A DNA stretch of 64,000 bases from Aquila chrysaetos chrysaetos (GCF_900496995.4 NC_044004.1:50808224-50872223); one strand, 5' to 3'. Positions 14,860 through 29,000 are shown, counted from the first letter of the stretch. Program-made: numbers and translations. Notes: a model not told the origin generated them from the letters alone.

Positions 14860-15020
14860 CTGCGAAGTGGAGAGGAGGAGGGGGAAAGGAGGAGAAAGGA
14901 TTTCATTCTACCAGGGCAACCGTCACCATGGCAACTATTTAATTAATGAGCTGCTGATGAACCCTACCAATATGGTTCTAGTGAAGTCATGCTGTAGTAA
15001 TTACCAGAGTTTCATTCATC
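14860..15020. promoter_or_regulatory. Candidate conserved non-coding element with an X-box-like site
   Basis: GTCACCATGGCAAC (14922-14935) differs from the palindromic RFX/X-box consensus GTTGCCATGGCAAC at two positions. It is flanked upstream by a purine-rich tract (14869-14900) and downstream by TTTAATTAATGAGCTGCTGA. The density of sequence-specific motifs is unusual for this region. Conservation cannot be tested here. Confidence 0.3.
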
Positions 15021-18000
15021 CTGTCCTGGTGGGGGCTGCGCGGGCAGCCTGGAGAAGCCTGCGAGCTCTGACAGACGGGAGAGAACAGCTTGCTGAATCA
15101 ATGGAAGGAGAGCGCGTGCCTGGGAGCGTGCTCCATTACTCCTCCAAGCCAGCTCCCCGGGCACTCGAGCACGGAGACCGCATGCCGTCCAATCCGTCTT
15201 ACAGTCCCACACTGCCAAAGGGCAACCCAGCTGGCCTCGTGCCACCGACGCAGGCAGCATTCACAAGCAGTCTGCAGAGCTAGCTCTCCTCCTCCCTGCT
15301 ATGCTTTCAACCTCCAGAAGATGTATAAGGAAAATAAGCAAATGAGCTCGTGATTTGCCTTCTCTTGCTGGAGGGTTTCTCTTTTCACCCAGCAGACAGC
15401 AGCATAACAGCTGCATGGGCATCCGAAGTGGAAAAAGAGCTCCTGATAAGCACAGTGAGGTCTCGAGAGGCGCATATATACCAGGAACTCGAAAGAGATT
15501 ATGGCTATTCCATATGGAAGGAGGATAAATAAAATACCATAGATGAGATACATAAAGCAAAAACTACTACTAAAGGTGAACATCAAGTCGGCTAATTTAC
15601 CTGTTCTCATGAGACACAAGATGCTCCATGATACTGCAAGTGCTGAAAACACATCAAACCACTACCCTGTGGTGTCACCTGCTCCACAAAGATCCTCAAG
15701 CTTTGTGGGACACTGGCATGGTTTACACAAATCACAAGGATAGGACATTTTACAGTCATATTTGATTGAAAGATGTGGAATTGAACAAGCTTACATGCTG
15801 CAGGACGTACCCTTTTTTAGCACTCATGGTCAACAAGCACACTTCGCCTACTTTAGAAAACACAAATTAATCTGCCAAATATTTTCAGGGCAACTGAGAG
15901 AAATCACAAGGATATGCACCCCATTCACCTAAATCTCAGCCCACAGGATAAGCTTCGCACCCTGGAACTGCCAACACAGTTAGAATAACCATACGTTGTA
16001 GAGAATTCACTGTACACCATACTGACCATCCTGGACATCAGAGATCAGGGCCAGAAGTGGGATTTCTTTTCCTAGCCTTTAAACAAGTACACCTACATCT
16101 GAACCAATCATCCAGACTCCCTTTATAATCAACAGAGAGAAATAAACCCCTCTTGTTAGTAGTTTCAGATGTCTATCCAAGCATAATTACCTTCTAGAAA
16201 CACCCAGGTGTCCTCCCGAAGGACACAGCATCTATCAAATCAGTGAGTATGGATGAAAACCTCATGGAGCTCTGTACCTAGAGGGACCTGTTCTGATACA
16301 GCATCCTCATTCCTATTCTCCACATGAGCACTAAGTTGGCCTCAGCCCATGGTTAAATAGAGGAGCATGGTTAAGTATACCTGGCAGGAAACTGTTCATG
16401 CACTCATGTGAAATACCAAGGCATCATCCAGGCTGAGTTGTCTGTGACATCATACTGGCTAATCTTCAATTGTCTGGTACTTCAGGAGCACAGTAGTAGA
16501 GAAAAAGAGGAGTAGCCTGGATCATGACTACCTTCTGGGGTATCACATCCTGACTGTACTCTGAAAAAACACATTTACATCATAGCTTAAGATCCAGATC
16601 ACAGGAGGAAAGCCATTTTCTAGCACCTCTCCTTTCCCAGAGCTAGGCAGCAAGCACAAATACTGGCTGGATAGATGGAGACAGATTATTTTCCATATTA
16701 CATAGAATTCCCATTCAGGTCAACACAACATATTCAGAACCAAGCTGAAAGTCACCGCATAAACCTGAGTCCAAGGGTCCTTTGGTATGTCTTGCACCAG
16801 CTGCTGAGGAGCAAGAACTCTGCCTTCTGACACCATCAAAGACTTTCCAAAGAGTTTGGTTTTGAGGCTTCAACTTTCAGCAGTGTCATAAGCAGGGTCT
16901 GACACTGTATTTTGGATAAACTGGTGCTGACAGGGCAAGGGAACTCACAACATCCCTGATCTCAGCAACACATGGCTGCCTTCCTCTGCTGGCTAGTGGG
17001 ACGCGATGTCTTCTGGTTTGGGCTGCAGATGAAACAGTGAGAAGACTTAACCTCATCAGGGCACCTGTGAAGTCTGTTAAGAGGATCACAAGAACTCTTC
17101 TCAGAGCAATTACCTTCAATTTCCTTGGTCAGGCCGGCTGGGGACAGGATCAGCAGCAGTGCCATGGGTCGCACAAGAACGCCACACTTGCAGTAATCCT
17201 CAGCTCTTAGGGTCACTTTTAGATGGGCATATTTTAAAATGAACAGAAGTTTGAAAGACAGATTATATACAATTTATGAGTACACACCAATTATCTGTTG
17301 GCTAATACACTCACACAAAATGGTTGCGACTAACATGCACCCCAACTAAGGGGACCCAGTGCTGACTGCCTGGACAATAGACTTGGTCAGATGGAAAAGG
17401 GTTAGTTTTTACTGCTCCTTGTACTGGGCTAGGCCTTCATCTTGCTGAGCTGTGATCTTCCAACTCCCTGCTGCTTTTCCTCATGGTTTTTCCACCTTTT
17501 TACATCAGTATGTGCCCACTTGAACCAGGAAAAGCCAACATACACATTTGCCCAAAGGACAAAATTTGGCTGTTTCCCTGCACTTTGTCAACCATGGAAA
17601 CTGGTACTCGTTAGCTCCCAGTTTGCATTACTATAGGGAATATCCACTTTATAAGCCATCTAGAAACACCAGTGCTCACAAGGAAGCTCATGCTGTCTTT
17701 CCACCATAAGGACCTGAGCCTCCATTACTGTAATATCTTTAGTAACTCATGGCATGGCTCCCCTGTGAGCTGGGGACTGGATATGAGAGGGGAGTCATCT
17801 CACCTGACCTTAGGTGCCCATCTTAGAATGAGACAAAGTGCTCATCTCTCCACAGTCTGTAGGAGGGGATTCAGACTGCTAGCACAGGATAGAGCATGGT
17901 ACTGCAGATATCTCAATCTGGGCAGATGAATCACAACGAAGACACTAACAGCTACACTGAGCAATGGATTTAGGCATGCATTGCAATGCTTAGGTGGAAA

Positions 18001-19189
18001 TGAAGAGCCCAAATCCACACTTAACACCCAAGATATCTAGCCAGTATCCTTCTCCCCCCACTGACATTTAACTCACCTGCCAACACTCAGCCTGACTGGC
18101 CGACTACTGCCAAATCTGAGAATTGTCTGTTCAAGACCAGATCCACACCTGAAAACAAGGTGGTCTTCTAGATGACATCCTGAAAGATGTGGGCAGAGAG
18201 GAGCGCTAAAAGTGTCTCTACCAGGGTGCCTCTCCTGTTAATACTGCACACTGATGTTGCTTTTACAAGAGTCTGGTTGCAACGTTGCTCAAATCCCATA
18301 AACTCTAAATTCAGTTTTCTTTAAACTTCATTTTGGGGCTCTAAATGCAAACAGCTCAGTCACTCTGATCCTAATCTGGCACCACTGAATCAGTCTTTAT
18401 TTCTCTGGTGGAAAAAAAAAAAAAATGAGGAGAAACCTTTTGCCCAGCTTCCAGGCTCATTCTTTACGTTTGAAAATGAGGCGAGACAGCAGCCTCAAAA
18501 TTTTCTCTTAGAAAAAGTAAATTCTTTTTAGAAAAAGAAATCTTTCTTATCCATGCCAAAGCACTGCTCCGAAGCAAGAGCCACCAGGATCCCTCATAAC
18601 CCAGCACATACAAGATTTGCAGTGGAGGTCTACCATTTTTCCCCTAAAAGCCCTTCTATTTATACTCATCTTGGCAGGCTTGAAAGTACCTGCCAGATGG
18701 ACAGATAACTGACATCCGGAAAAGACACTCCACCAGCTGCTGTTAGCAGGGGTTGGGAAGCGTGGGGGCTGGTTAATAAGAAACCACTTACTTCCTCACG
18801 GCTGCTAGCTGCCCGCTCCCTTCCTAGGGCTTAATGGAATTTGGAGAGAGTATTTCAAGTCAGACCATCTGTCAGCACACATATATATCAGAGAAGTCCC
18901 AGCACCTTGCTTGCACGTTGAGCACAAGCTTTGTTTCCTCACAGCAAGCTTTGTTGGTGCCCTCTCCCTCATCTCGCTGACTTCCACAGCCATTCCCAAA
19001 GGGCAGGGGGTTGACCATGGATGGTACGTACTGCTGATGAGCTGGCGAGCTGAGACCCGTGCCAACGGGCAGAGGGCTCCTTGGATAGCTGATGGCTGCA
19101 AGTCAGAGGCAGCTGTGCCCAGCAGAGGGGTAAGAGGAGAAAACTAGCTTTCACACCACTCGGAAGCTGTGAGCCCTCAGACCACAGGC

Positions 19190-19320
19190 AGTCCTGGGTG
19201 GAAAGGCCCTGGGGGTGATGCTGGACACGAAGATGAAGGAGCTGGCAGAGCACTTTCCTTGGAAATAGAACAAACCGCATCCTGGCCTACATTAGATGAG
19301 TGGCCAGCAGAGCAAGAGGA
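19190..19320 (+). mobile_element. Decayed CR1 RT fragment
   Basis: The block (AAAGGCCCTGGGGGTGATGC, TGGACACGAAGATGAAGGAG, then ACCGCATCCTGGCCTACATT and GTGGCCAGCAGAGCAAGAGG) keeps the order of the CR1 segment coding for L-G-V-L-V-D-x-K followed by N-R-I-L-A-x-I-R-x-S-V-A-S-R. Frameshifts and stops break it. The same protein segment occurs, in better condition, in the 50.5-52.0 kb copy ([16 protein letters not shown]). Confidence 0.6.
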
Positions 19321-22300
19321 ATTCTTAAAAAATCATGCTAGCTCTTACCCACTGCAAGAATCACAAAATTTTAAAATGCACCCATATTTGGGAATTCTCT
19401 AACAATATTCTTGACTTTGTGATCTTTCTCACTTATTTCTTAGTTTTGCTAAGAATTTCCCAGCAGGCAACATACAAACTGTGTTTATTAACATCCTGAA
19501 AGAAGATTTCTTACACCTTTCTGTGTTTAGCTTTTCCTCTGCAATTTCAAAAACAAAACGCACCCTTTTCCTTTCATTGCAAGCAAGGAGCCTGGCATAA
19601 TCATGGGACTCCAGGAATTGGGGCTTTAAGACCAACTGCAACTTGTGTGAGCCTCCTGAAAAATGCACAGGCATTTCCCCCATGTTTTTCTTAAACAGAG
19701 TGTTTTATTCTCCTTTTTAACCTAAAGCAATGCCTAGGCTCCTGTAAAAGGTAACAGCCGAGGCCATGTGGGCAGGTTGAACAACTGGGCAAAAAGCTAC
19801 AAGCATTTTTGCAGTCTGTTCATCAGAAGGACCACAGGAATAAAGCCACATGCCCCTCTACACTGCATCGGTATCTGTAGTTGGCTAAATCCCCTCACTT
19901 CTCCCTCTGCCCCCACACCCCGCTTTGTAACACAGCACCGTGATGCCATCCTCCTTCATGAGCTCCTGAGAAGCATGGTTTATAAAAGCAAGGGACTGTC
20001 ATCCTTCTACTTAAAGGAAAAGACCCCGCCTGCACACAGAACCTAATTGAAGTGAGTTCGACTGATGGATTAGTTTGCAGCTATTTTTGTTCTCTGCAAA
20101 CCTAGACATAAGAGCAAGTACTCTGTTCTGATGCATTAACATGGCACTTACCTGTAGTTCATTCACTGCATTTATTTCTTGTTAATATACTTGCCCGCAG
20201 AAGAATAATAAATGGGAACAAACAACTGTTGGGATATTTCTTCTTCTGGGCCATGTTATTTCAGAGATCTGCCTCGTACTAATAAGATACATAAGTGACA
20301 AACATTACAGCTCCTTTGTGTTTATGATCTCATTTATAACTAGAATAATCTTCGGTAACTGCTGAAATCAAAGGACCTACTTATAATTTAAGGGCTGGTG
20401 CTGAGATCAGCATCCACCTAATGCAATACTTGTTATGGCTTCCACCACTCCTCGACAGTTTTGCAGACACTTGCAATTTCACCCAAGAGTGCCATTTTTC
20501 TTCAAGCACCAGATCTTGGAGCCTTAATTTGTCCTCTTGTTTTCCTTTCTTTTTTTTCCTTTTTTTTTCTTTTTTGTCCATTTCAATCCCATTGAGTTAG
20601 AAAGAAGCCTGAGACATTCCAACAGTGAGAGACAATTAACAGCAAACTATTTTAGATAGTTTCACATTTTTCCAGGTCATTTCACATCTCTGAAGGTGTG
20701 CTTGGATTTGGAATTTAGCAATGCCAGACTACTTCTCTGACTTTGTGCAAGCCAGTAAATCACCACTGCTGACCCCTTGAGAGCAATAGTTTTAGAAGCA
20801 GTGGCATCAATATCAGATACATTGGACAGCCCAGTAATTTAACAAGGCTGATGATCATGCTTCAAACTTCTTTTTCGATACATTGGGTCCAAAAAAACCC
20901 AAAGCCACTCTTTGTCTCTCCCCAAATCCTGCCTTGTAAATGACTTTATTTTAAATTCCTTCTATGTGAGGTAGGCCAAGGCTCCATTAAAAACCACACA
21001 CTGGCACCTTACACACACTGGTAACCTTGCTACACTGACAAAAGGGGACATGTGGGGTTAAAACTCATTAATATCTTGTGGCTTGTTTCACTCAAACAAT
21101 TGTGTTTTTCCTACTGTAGCAGCATGGCCTTGAAAAGACCTTGCTGAACCCACGTGCTGTCAGAGTCCCACTGCCCATATTCACCTCCTTCATGTCCAGG
21201 AAGATACTCCAGAGACTAGAAGTAAAGGGCTCCTCATCCACAAGATAGCAAGGGATGTTCAGGGATGGCAAGAGCTGCCCTGAACGGTATGTTGCTGCCT
21301 GCTTGTTAGGGGAGTTACAGTAATATGTGGGGGATCACCAGCAACGAGTGAACAATATTCTGGGAGTAGAAGCCAGAGGAATGAAATGGGAGAAGACAAA
21401 CCCAGCCTCCCGGTGAGCTGTAGGGATGGTCCCAAATGGGGATGGTTGTGCAAGCCTCAGTCGGACTGATGCCCAAGCACAAGGGGAGGAACTGCGTAAG
21501 GCAGGCAGAAACAACTCTGGAGGAGGTCAGGGCTTCTTCCATGATAGCATTTAGATATCTTGGCTGAAAAATTCAGGAAATAGCTGGTGTTCTGCTGGGA
21601 CAAAAATCACTTTTTAAGGTGAGTCAGCTGCAAACAGGCCCCATTGCTGAAGAATGCTGGCCTAGAAACAAAGCTGCATTTCCAGTTCTCTTCGGTACAG
21701 CACAGCTACCGTTCAAACTTGGTTTGTTTCTGCATTCTTTGTGTGCTTCACAGCTGCTGGCACCACAGAGGCATGCTCCTAACCTCTCAGTCCTATTGCC
21801 AACAGCCAGGGCAATGACAACCTTCCACTACAGTGTCAGTCTGGGAATGATGAAGCAAGAGCAGTAGGTAGTCACTAGGAGTAGGACATGACTATTAGAA
21901 GTTGCCAGTTCATATAAGTACTCCATTGTCACTCATTTCAGCGTGAAATTTGCTGTAAGGGCATAATCTCAAGTGTTCTGGAACAATAATCTACAGCATT
22001 GCAATTCTTGAAGACCTCTTAATGAAGAGAAACACTTAAAATTAATACTTGGCTACTAGCGGAATTGGCCAGTTCATCAGGACTTTATTACTGTTAACAT
22101 ATTATCTTTCCCACATGAAGTTTAATTAATGCAATGAAAGAAGAGAGTGTCACAAGCAGCAGCAAGCCCAGAAATGTCAGAAGGGGCAGCAAGCCCCACC
22201 AGTTACCCTAGACTTGCCCTGGACAGGGACAGCTGATAGAAGGCAATGCCACAATAGAGTCAAATAGGTAAAGATAAATTTAACCTATTTTTAAAATAGT

Positions 22301-22409
22301 TGACATCTCATAGGCAATGTCCCTTACTTTGAGAGTTAACATTTCAAAACAGCCCAGTAGAAAATGGAATACAGTGAAGATATTGAGAGATTAGTTTCGC
22401 TCAAACTGA

Positions 22410-22568
22410 TTCCAGAACTGATTATCAGTTCTGGAAGATTTGTTCATTTTTAGTAGATGTATAGTGGATTGCAAGATGAAGTGAAAAAAATCTGAAAATC
22501 TTTGAATTCAAGATTTGGGCATTCTGGTGAATTCCAGTCTTCTTCTGGAATTTCCTAAACTTCTGGAA
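22410..22568. promoter_or_regulatory. Palindrome and cluster of TTCnnGAA motifs (heat-shock-element-like)
   Basis: TTCCAGAACTGAT (22410-22422) and ATCAGTTCTGGAA (22424-22436) form a perfect inverted repeat around one base. It contains TTCCAGAA and TTCTGGAA, and two more TTCTGGAA follow at 22543-22550 and 22561-22568. TTCnnGAA is the inverted-pair core bound by HSF and resembles STAT half-palindromes. No complete three-unit HSE and no nearby exon was seen, so regulatory function is only a hypothesis. Confidence 0.3.
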
Positions 22569-24652
22569 TTCAAAGTAGAAGGATGTTCAACAGACAAATT
22601 TTTTTGTAGCAGTTGCTAATTTATTTATGGAGGAATTGTTAGCATTAGTCTGCTTTTTTTGTTAGTTTGGCAATTTTGGTATATACTGTTGAGTATTTAA
22701 AGAAATACTAAATCTATATGCCTTCAATACACTAAATTTCATCAAAAAGTACCCAAGTTTCTTTAAAAGTCTGCTCCTAATTGTGAAGCAAGCAACATTT
22801 CCTAACAGTCTTCCAGAAAAAGCTTCACATCCAAAATGATTTCTTGGTTTCTGCAACAACACTTGAAGCCATCAAGGAATCCTTCAACAGATCTTCACAT
22901 TTGCTTTGACAAAAGGAGCCTGGCAGGTCCAGTTTCTTCCTCTTGAGTATGTACATCTCCCAGTTCATCAGTAAATGTAGGTGATCAAAAAAAGACCATT
23001 GCTTAAAACTGCTGTTCGACTGGATTTGGTTATTGCCTTTGTATGAAGGGTGTGAAAAGGCCCTTTTATATTTGCATAGACTTGAAGAGGGAAATAAGGA
23101 CCAAGATAAAACCATGCAAGCACAGAGATATTCAAGGACAGCGTGTTTAAATGGGACTGCTCTGGGCAGCCACGTTCCTTCCTTCCTTATGGGAGGCTTC
23201 CTGGGCAGAGAGCATTCTGCACCGAGCAACACCTGGTGGGGGGCTAAGAGCAGACCTGGTGCCTAGATCCTACAGAGGCTTCTGCCCATGGTGGATCAAG
23301 TTCTCAACTTCTCCAAGGAAAGTCAATGCACTAATCCACTAGGAAATGAGTTGTACACTTTGGTTCAAATAGACCTGAGTCTCCTTTATCTTCCCCTGAA
23401 CAGGATTTACACAAAAAGTAATTCTTTCTGATGCCAAACTCATAATTCAGTTCTATTACTTGCTGTATTGAATTGCTGAATCCAGTGATTTATTGATTCA
23501 ATCTTAATTGTGACCTTATTTTCATCCTTGTCTTGTTCCTCTTTAAATAGTTTCATGAAACTGTAGTAAATTAGCCTAATAATGTGCTTGATAAGCACAT
23601 ACTTGCTCACTTTTTTATTTTAGTAAAATCCATAAAGAGTACATGGGTCTGGTCCACCCCTTCAAGTCATATGAACATTTGATTCTGCCTAATATCTAAA
23701 GCCCAAATTCACAAAGGCATGTAGAGGCTGAAACCCATGTTAATAGAACCTGCTCTCATTTATTTACTGGATTATTAATTTAAATTAATTTATGCTTTTT
23801 GCAGCCTTCCCTGCAAAAGTGGGAAGCCTTCCCTTGCTGAAGGTCCAGCGAGCCCAGCATGAAAAAATTTGTGCTGCTTCATTCTGCGCAGGACTCCTGC
23901 CTGTAGGTTAGTTGTGTTGGCATTTGGCTGGTTTCCAGTCATCATCCAGGCCATCACACACAAAATAATGCCAAGGGCTACTGCATGCCCTCCACAGTCA
24001 CACACTGCTCTCGGAAAGGTGCAAGTTATGTAGGGAAACAGTCCAAGCACTCATGCCAGAAGCAAGTCTGAACTTTATAGATGGGCTCATTATCCCAGCA
24101 AAGCAAAATGCTCAGTCTTAAAGGTCTCTAATCCCCAAACTGTTAAGAGCCCATTCTTTTGTCTACGCTGGACTTTCTGCACCAAATTAGAATGACTTCT
24201 GGTAAGCAAGGTCCACGACTAGCTTTTCTTCTTTCCACTTCACCACCCGTCACCCAAAAGATTGGTTCCACAACCTCTTTCCAGATACCTTACTTACAGC
24301 ATTGCACAAGTACTACATACCAAGTCTCTGCATCCCAAAGACTGGGGACTGGCTAGGACCATTGCGTACTCACAGAAGGGACTGGGACCTTCAAAGAGAG
24401 CCTGGAACAGCAAACCCCTGAAAACACCCTGTGCCTCCTACCACTTCCACCTGAAAAACACACTTCCTACTCTGCAGGAAGGGAAGAATGCAAACAGATG
24501 TCTGTGCAGACATGCAGCCTAACTCCAGGTGCACAGCATGAGAAAGAAATGTTCCGTGAAGGGTGGTGTCCAACAGTGTCCTTTATTCTTTGACCATGCT
24601 AGCCTCTGACATAGGCTGTTTTCTGTGTCCAGAACAAACAACCTAAATTCAT

Positions 24653-24717
24653 TAAAGAAAAGAAAAGAAAAGAAAAGAAAAGAAAAGAAAAGAAAAGAAA
24701 AGAAAAGAAAAGAAAAA
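24653..24717 (+). repeat. (AAAAG)n microsatellite
   Basis: Twelve uninterrupted AAAAG units, with G every 5 bp from 24657 to 24712, sit in a purine-only stretch. The array is likely length-polymorphic. The Lys/Arg-rich frame across it is meaningless. Confidence 0.95.
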
Positions 24718-25962
24718 CGAAAAGAGTGGAGAACAAGGTTCTTAAGGAGCTTCTTTAATGAAAGAGAAATCTATCAATTGCTGCCGGAAGAGCTGTGTTA
24801 TCATAGCAATGCATATCTAGCCATGTAGTTTAAGTCATATTTCAAGAAGGGAGGGTGTTCATTAGCTTTCGTTCTGATTTGTAGTTTTCTAGTCCCTGGA
24901 GGAACCTTATGTCAGATACACGTGCCAGAAATAAATACAGAGGACCAATGTTCCCTCCTTTTTCTATTAGTGTAATTCCACTGGCATGTGCTCCCCAGGG
25001 TAAATCCTAGTAAGATCTGCCTCTTGCCCCACCCCAAATGAGTCCTTAGCCTCACTCAATTCTCTTGTCTGACTGCCAAGTTAAAGAAAATTATTAGCAG
25101 AATGATCCTCAAACAAGCACTGAACAGGAAACGGAGCTGATTAACTAAGGCAGAAAGGTCTCCAAACCACAGCCAGGGTTTTCTGCTCCCTTAGAACTCT
25201 GCCTGGCACCACTGGGAGCAGCTCCGACACATTCACACCACCCCGGTGCAGAAGGGGCCTCTGCTTAGCAGAAGGGAGTAGAAGCAGGTCAGACAGCGGG
25301 AAGCTGATCCCTAATGCAGGCACAAAATGAGAGACACATTTGTAACAGTCTGGAAATCCACAGGTGGATCCACACACCCTGGGAACCATCACTTGGAGTT
25401 TTTAAATCCAGACTGAGCCAGCACACGCCCCTTAGGAAAAGGCCACATAGGGAAGTCTCATGGTCCAGACCATTGCAGTCCTCTCAGGCCTTCCAACCTT
25501 TTTCTATACAGCCCTCACAAAGCACTATGGCCATTTTTCCTCTTTTGAAAACTGCATTTCTCATCTACATTGTATTACCTTGCGATGAGAGAACTCCTGA
25601 GGTCCCTGGGCAGTGACCACAACCAACGCTGGGAACTGGACGCAAAGGCTCAGCCGCAGTCAGGAGTTTTGCCTTCCGGGCAGACGGTCAAGGACAATTT
25701 AGCCCTTTATTACCATAAGCAAATGGTCATCTCTAGCAACAGAATGATCATGCCAAATACCATTTCCAATTTGTGAGCCTTCCCAACAAACGAATCAATT
25801 ACAACTCCTAGCTTGGATCACTACACAGCCTTGTTCCCTCCTGCATTATTTGCTCAGTAATATTGCTCTGTCTTTTCATTAACCAGCAGTGATTTGGAAA
25901 GAAACAACCATAATTCATATTCCAAAAGTCATCCTCCCATGTACCCATTCACTCACCATTCC

Positions 25963-26078
25963 TAATTAAGTTCATGAAAGATTAATTCCTTAATGATTAT
26001 GATTTGTAATGTTAATTAATTAGCTGCTTTTCCATTAAGCATTCAGAGGTTTCCAGCATTACAGTGATTCCTTAATTA
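25963..26078. promoter_or_regulatory. AT-rich block with repeated homeodomain-type TAATTA sites
   Basis: TAATTA occurs at 25963-25968, within TAATTAATTA at 26013-26022 and at 26073-26078, with further ATTAAT and TTAATGATTA sequence between. Clusters like this are common in vertebrate developmental enhancers. AT-rich drift is the alternative. Confidence 0.25.
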
Positions 26079-29000
26079 GCCTGTGGCGAGTGTAAAAAAA
26101 AAAAGGTGAGTAACCCGCTTCATTCTCTTTGTCCCTTAGGCAAATTATCTGCTGCTTGGTCTTCCATTCCATCTCCTTTCCCACTCCATGCAGAATCCCT
26201 TTCCTCCACTGCTGCAAATGTACCTGCTTTGCTCACTCGTCTTTCTAAGTGGATAGCATTACCAAGAAAGTACTTTGATATGAACTCTGCCTCTCTTCAT
26301 GCTTCCCAAGGTGGGCAGACCTACAATGAAAAGCTGCCCAGCATCCTGCTACACCAGGGTGGTCCTCTCTAACATTCATCTTGGGATGAGAATCCCCAGG
26401 ATTGCTGAGCTGTGTCTGATGCCAGCATTGGGGACGGTATCTACATTGCAATTCCAGTTAGCCTGCCAGGAGCTCCCTGCAACTTCAGCTTCATCACAGT
26501 TTCCAAGGCAACTTCTTTAGCTGCTGGTGTTGATAAGTTTTGGAGGATGCCTAGAAGGGATCTGCAAGCTCAGCCTGTCCTCTCTGCCCTGATGGCAGCG
26601 ACTAGAAGTTCCACTAGCCACAAGACTGAGGCTGCACTTTAGAGTGAAAATTTTTAATTTCTCCAAAACTTCTGGGCAAAGCTCTAATTCTTAGCAATGT
26701 TCTTGATTGGGTGCATGCTCCAGATGTGGCACTAAATGAGCACAGAGCATAGGCATTCCCCTTGTAACCCTTACTGCATTTTGGGAGACTCAAACCAATG
26801 CCTAAGCTGCTCTGAACAGTGGTCCCAGGCCCAAATTCCCATTGTACTTTCTGCTCCATGTCTGGTCCCCTGCTGCCTGTGGAAGAAGCTTGCTGATATC
26901 TCCTAGAAACTGCAGAGGTGTCCATGTGTCCATGTCAGGTATGGTCACCATGGGAATGGGCATGCAGAACACAGAAGGAGAAGGGACTGAAGAGATAACT
27001 GAGGTGAACAGAGCATCAGTTCACCCTTGCGGACTGCTGCACATCTAGTTCACCCACAAAGATTACTCTGAGATGCACAGGCAAGAGGCCTTTCTTCCCC
27101 AAACCGTCCTGGAAGTAGAGCAGAGCTTGGGACTTTCCTCCAGCCCTTCTTGGCTCCCTTCATGTGGCATATGAGACTTTGCACCCACTGGTCACCACCT
27201 GCTCAGACTCAGAGCTGGCAGCAACCAAAGAAAGTCAGTGTTGAGTGGTTAGGATATATCCCTGATGCCTTTCCATTGCCATTTTTAGAGGTACCTCTAA
27301 GCCATGTTTCTCTAACACCTCCATTCCCAAAACCCCTCTAACACAGTGTTCGAGGGGAACGTCAGTAACCCTGACCACCCCAAACACGGCAGGCCTGACC
27401 CCAAGGTTGAAGGCCTTTTTAAGAGGTCAGAGCATTATAGTTGTGGAAAGGTGTAGTCTAGGGGCCTTGGCTTCAGCTCAGCATTTCACCACACACCTAC
27501 TCACAGAAAAAAGGTTTCCCATGTCCTGGATGCACCCAAGGGTGCTGCTCCACAGGCCAGGTCACTCCTTGCTCTCCTGCAGGCAATATAGCCATAGTCC
27601 TCAGGGGCAACCTCAGCATTAGCCACCAGTTTGCTTCTAGAGTGCGGTAGATAAACCTAGTAATGTGCAAGGAACTATTGGGAATTGCAGTAAAACAGGG
27701 AGCATCTCCTCCCGGACCAGTGCAACAGGGTGAGGAGCTTGCACAGTACCACTTCCCAGCAGGAAAAGCTCCATGCTAAAGAAATAGCAAATACATGAGT
27801 AAGAAGCCACAACTTCTTTGTCCTTTGCACATGGAGATGCTGCCATCAGCAATTGTAGTTCATTCCCAAGCTCCATACTGGTATTATCCTGTCATTAGTT
27901 ACTGCACTACACTTGGTTCCTACAGCAAATTCATCTCATAGCTCCAAGCCCTCCACTTGAAGCCCAAAGCCACCTGTACTAAGTAGATCTGCTGCAAAGG
28001 GTCCCCTCTGTGCAATAAGCTGAAAAGGAAACCCACCAGCCCAGACTCAGTCCTCCAAATAATTTAAATGCATGTTTAAGAAAAATGCTGTAGATCAACT
28101 TCTATCTACTCCCGCTCCCCCCTTCTTCTCTGCAGGTTTTTATACTATGGTCATTATCATGGGGTTAGTGCCTGCAAGCAACAGGATCTCTAAATGTAGG
28201 AAAACTGGGATTCACAGGATCCCATGGTAATGCCAATGTGCCCACAGTGTACCAGTCCTCAACGTGGCACACATATCAGAAGCGCAACAAACGTGGAAGG
28301 AACAGAGCTCCCTTCCTTAGGCCACCTGGCCAGCATATATTGCAGAGGGAAAACACCAGCAGTAGTCCTGCACTTGCCAAAATGCAGCCTAAGAAATATT
28401 TCCTAACTAATTACTATCCCGTACATGCATCTCTGATCAGAAACAGCAGTGAAAGCCAAAATTAAGGGGAAGAAACTATATGGCAAACCACAGACATCCT
28501 CTCTGCTGGGGCTCAGTGAAGTGTAAACCAGTTGCAGCACACTGTAATCTCCATGCAGGCGCTTTTATTACAGCAGTAAGTGCTTCTCTGTTTAAATATG
28601 AGTTGTTTGGATGATTTCTAGTAAAGCCAGCTTGCACTGAAGCAAATGTGCCTTAGGACAGCCACATCAGCCTGATGAGGTTCTTGGTAGCTAGAGAAGC
28701 TGACAAGTAGAAAGTTCTCCTGTCAACATCATATGCATCTGCCAGGAAGTCTCCACATCAGCTGGTGACAGGGACACATGAGGACTCAAGATGGAGACCA
28801 CAGCTGAGCCATGTCCCCAGATCACCTCAGGTGACCTTTCCATTTAGATGCTTTCTGCCACTCCAGGTAAACCTTGCCCCTGTGTCCGGTTCCCATCAGG
28901 AAAAGCTGAGCAACTCTTGAAGCGTTTCTCTTCTCTTCCTACTGTCATTACTGCTTGGTGACTCACTCCCAAGTATCCCCACAACCTGCTAAGCCATTGC

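Larger units (their letters stand above)
9656..19189. other. Non-coding sequence, no gene recognised
   Basis: Apart from poly(A) runs and the X-box-containing block near 14.9 kb, I see no exon, RNA gene or identifiable repeat. Frames of 130-160 codons (for example 9855-10343 - and 14795-15283 +) lack splice context and protein-like composition. Confidence 0.55.
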
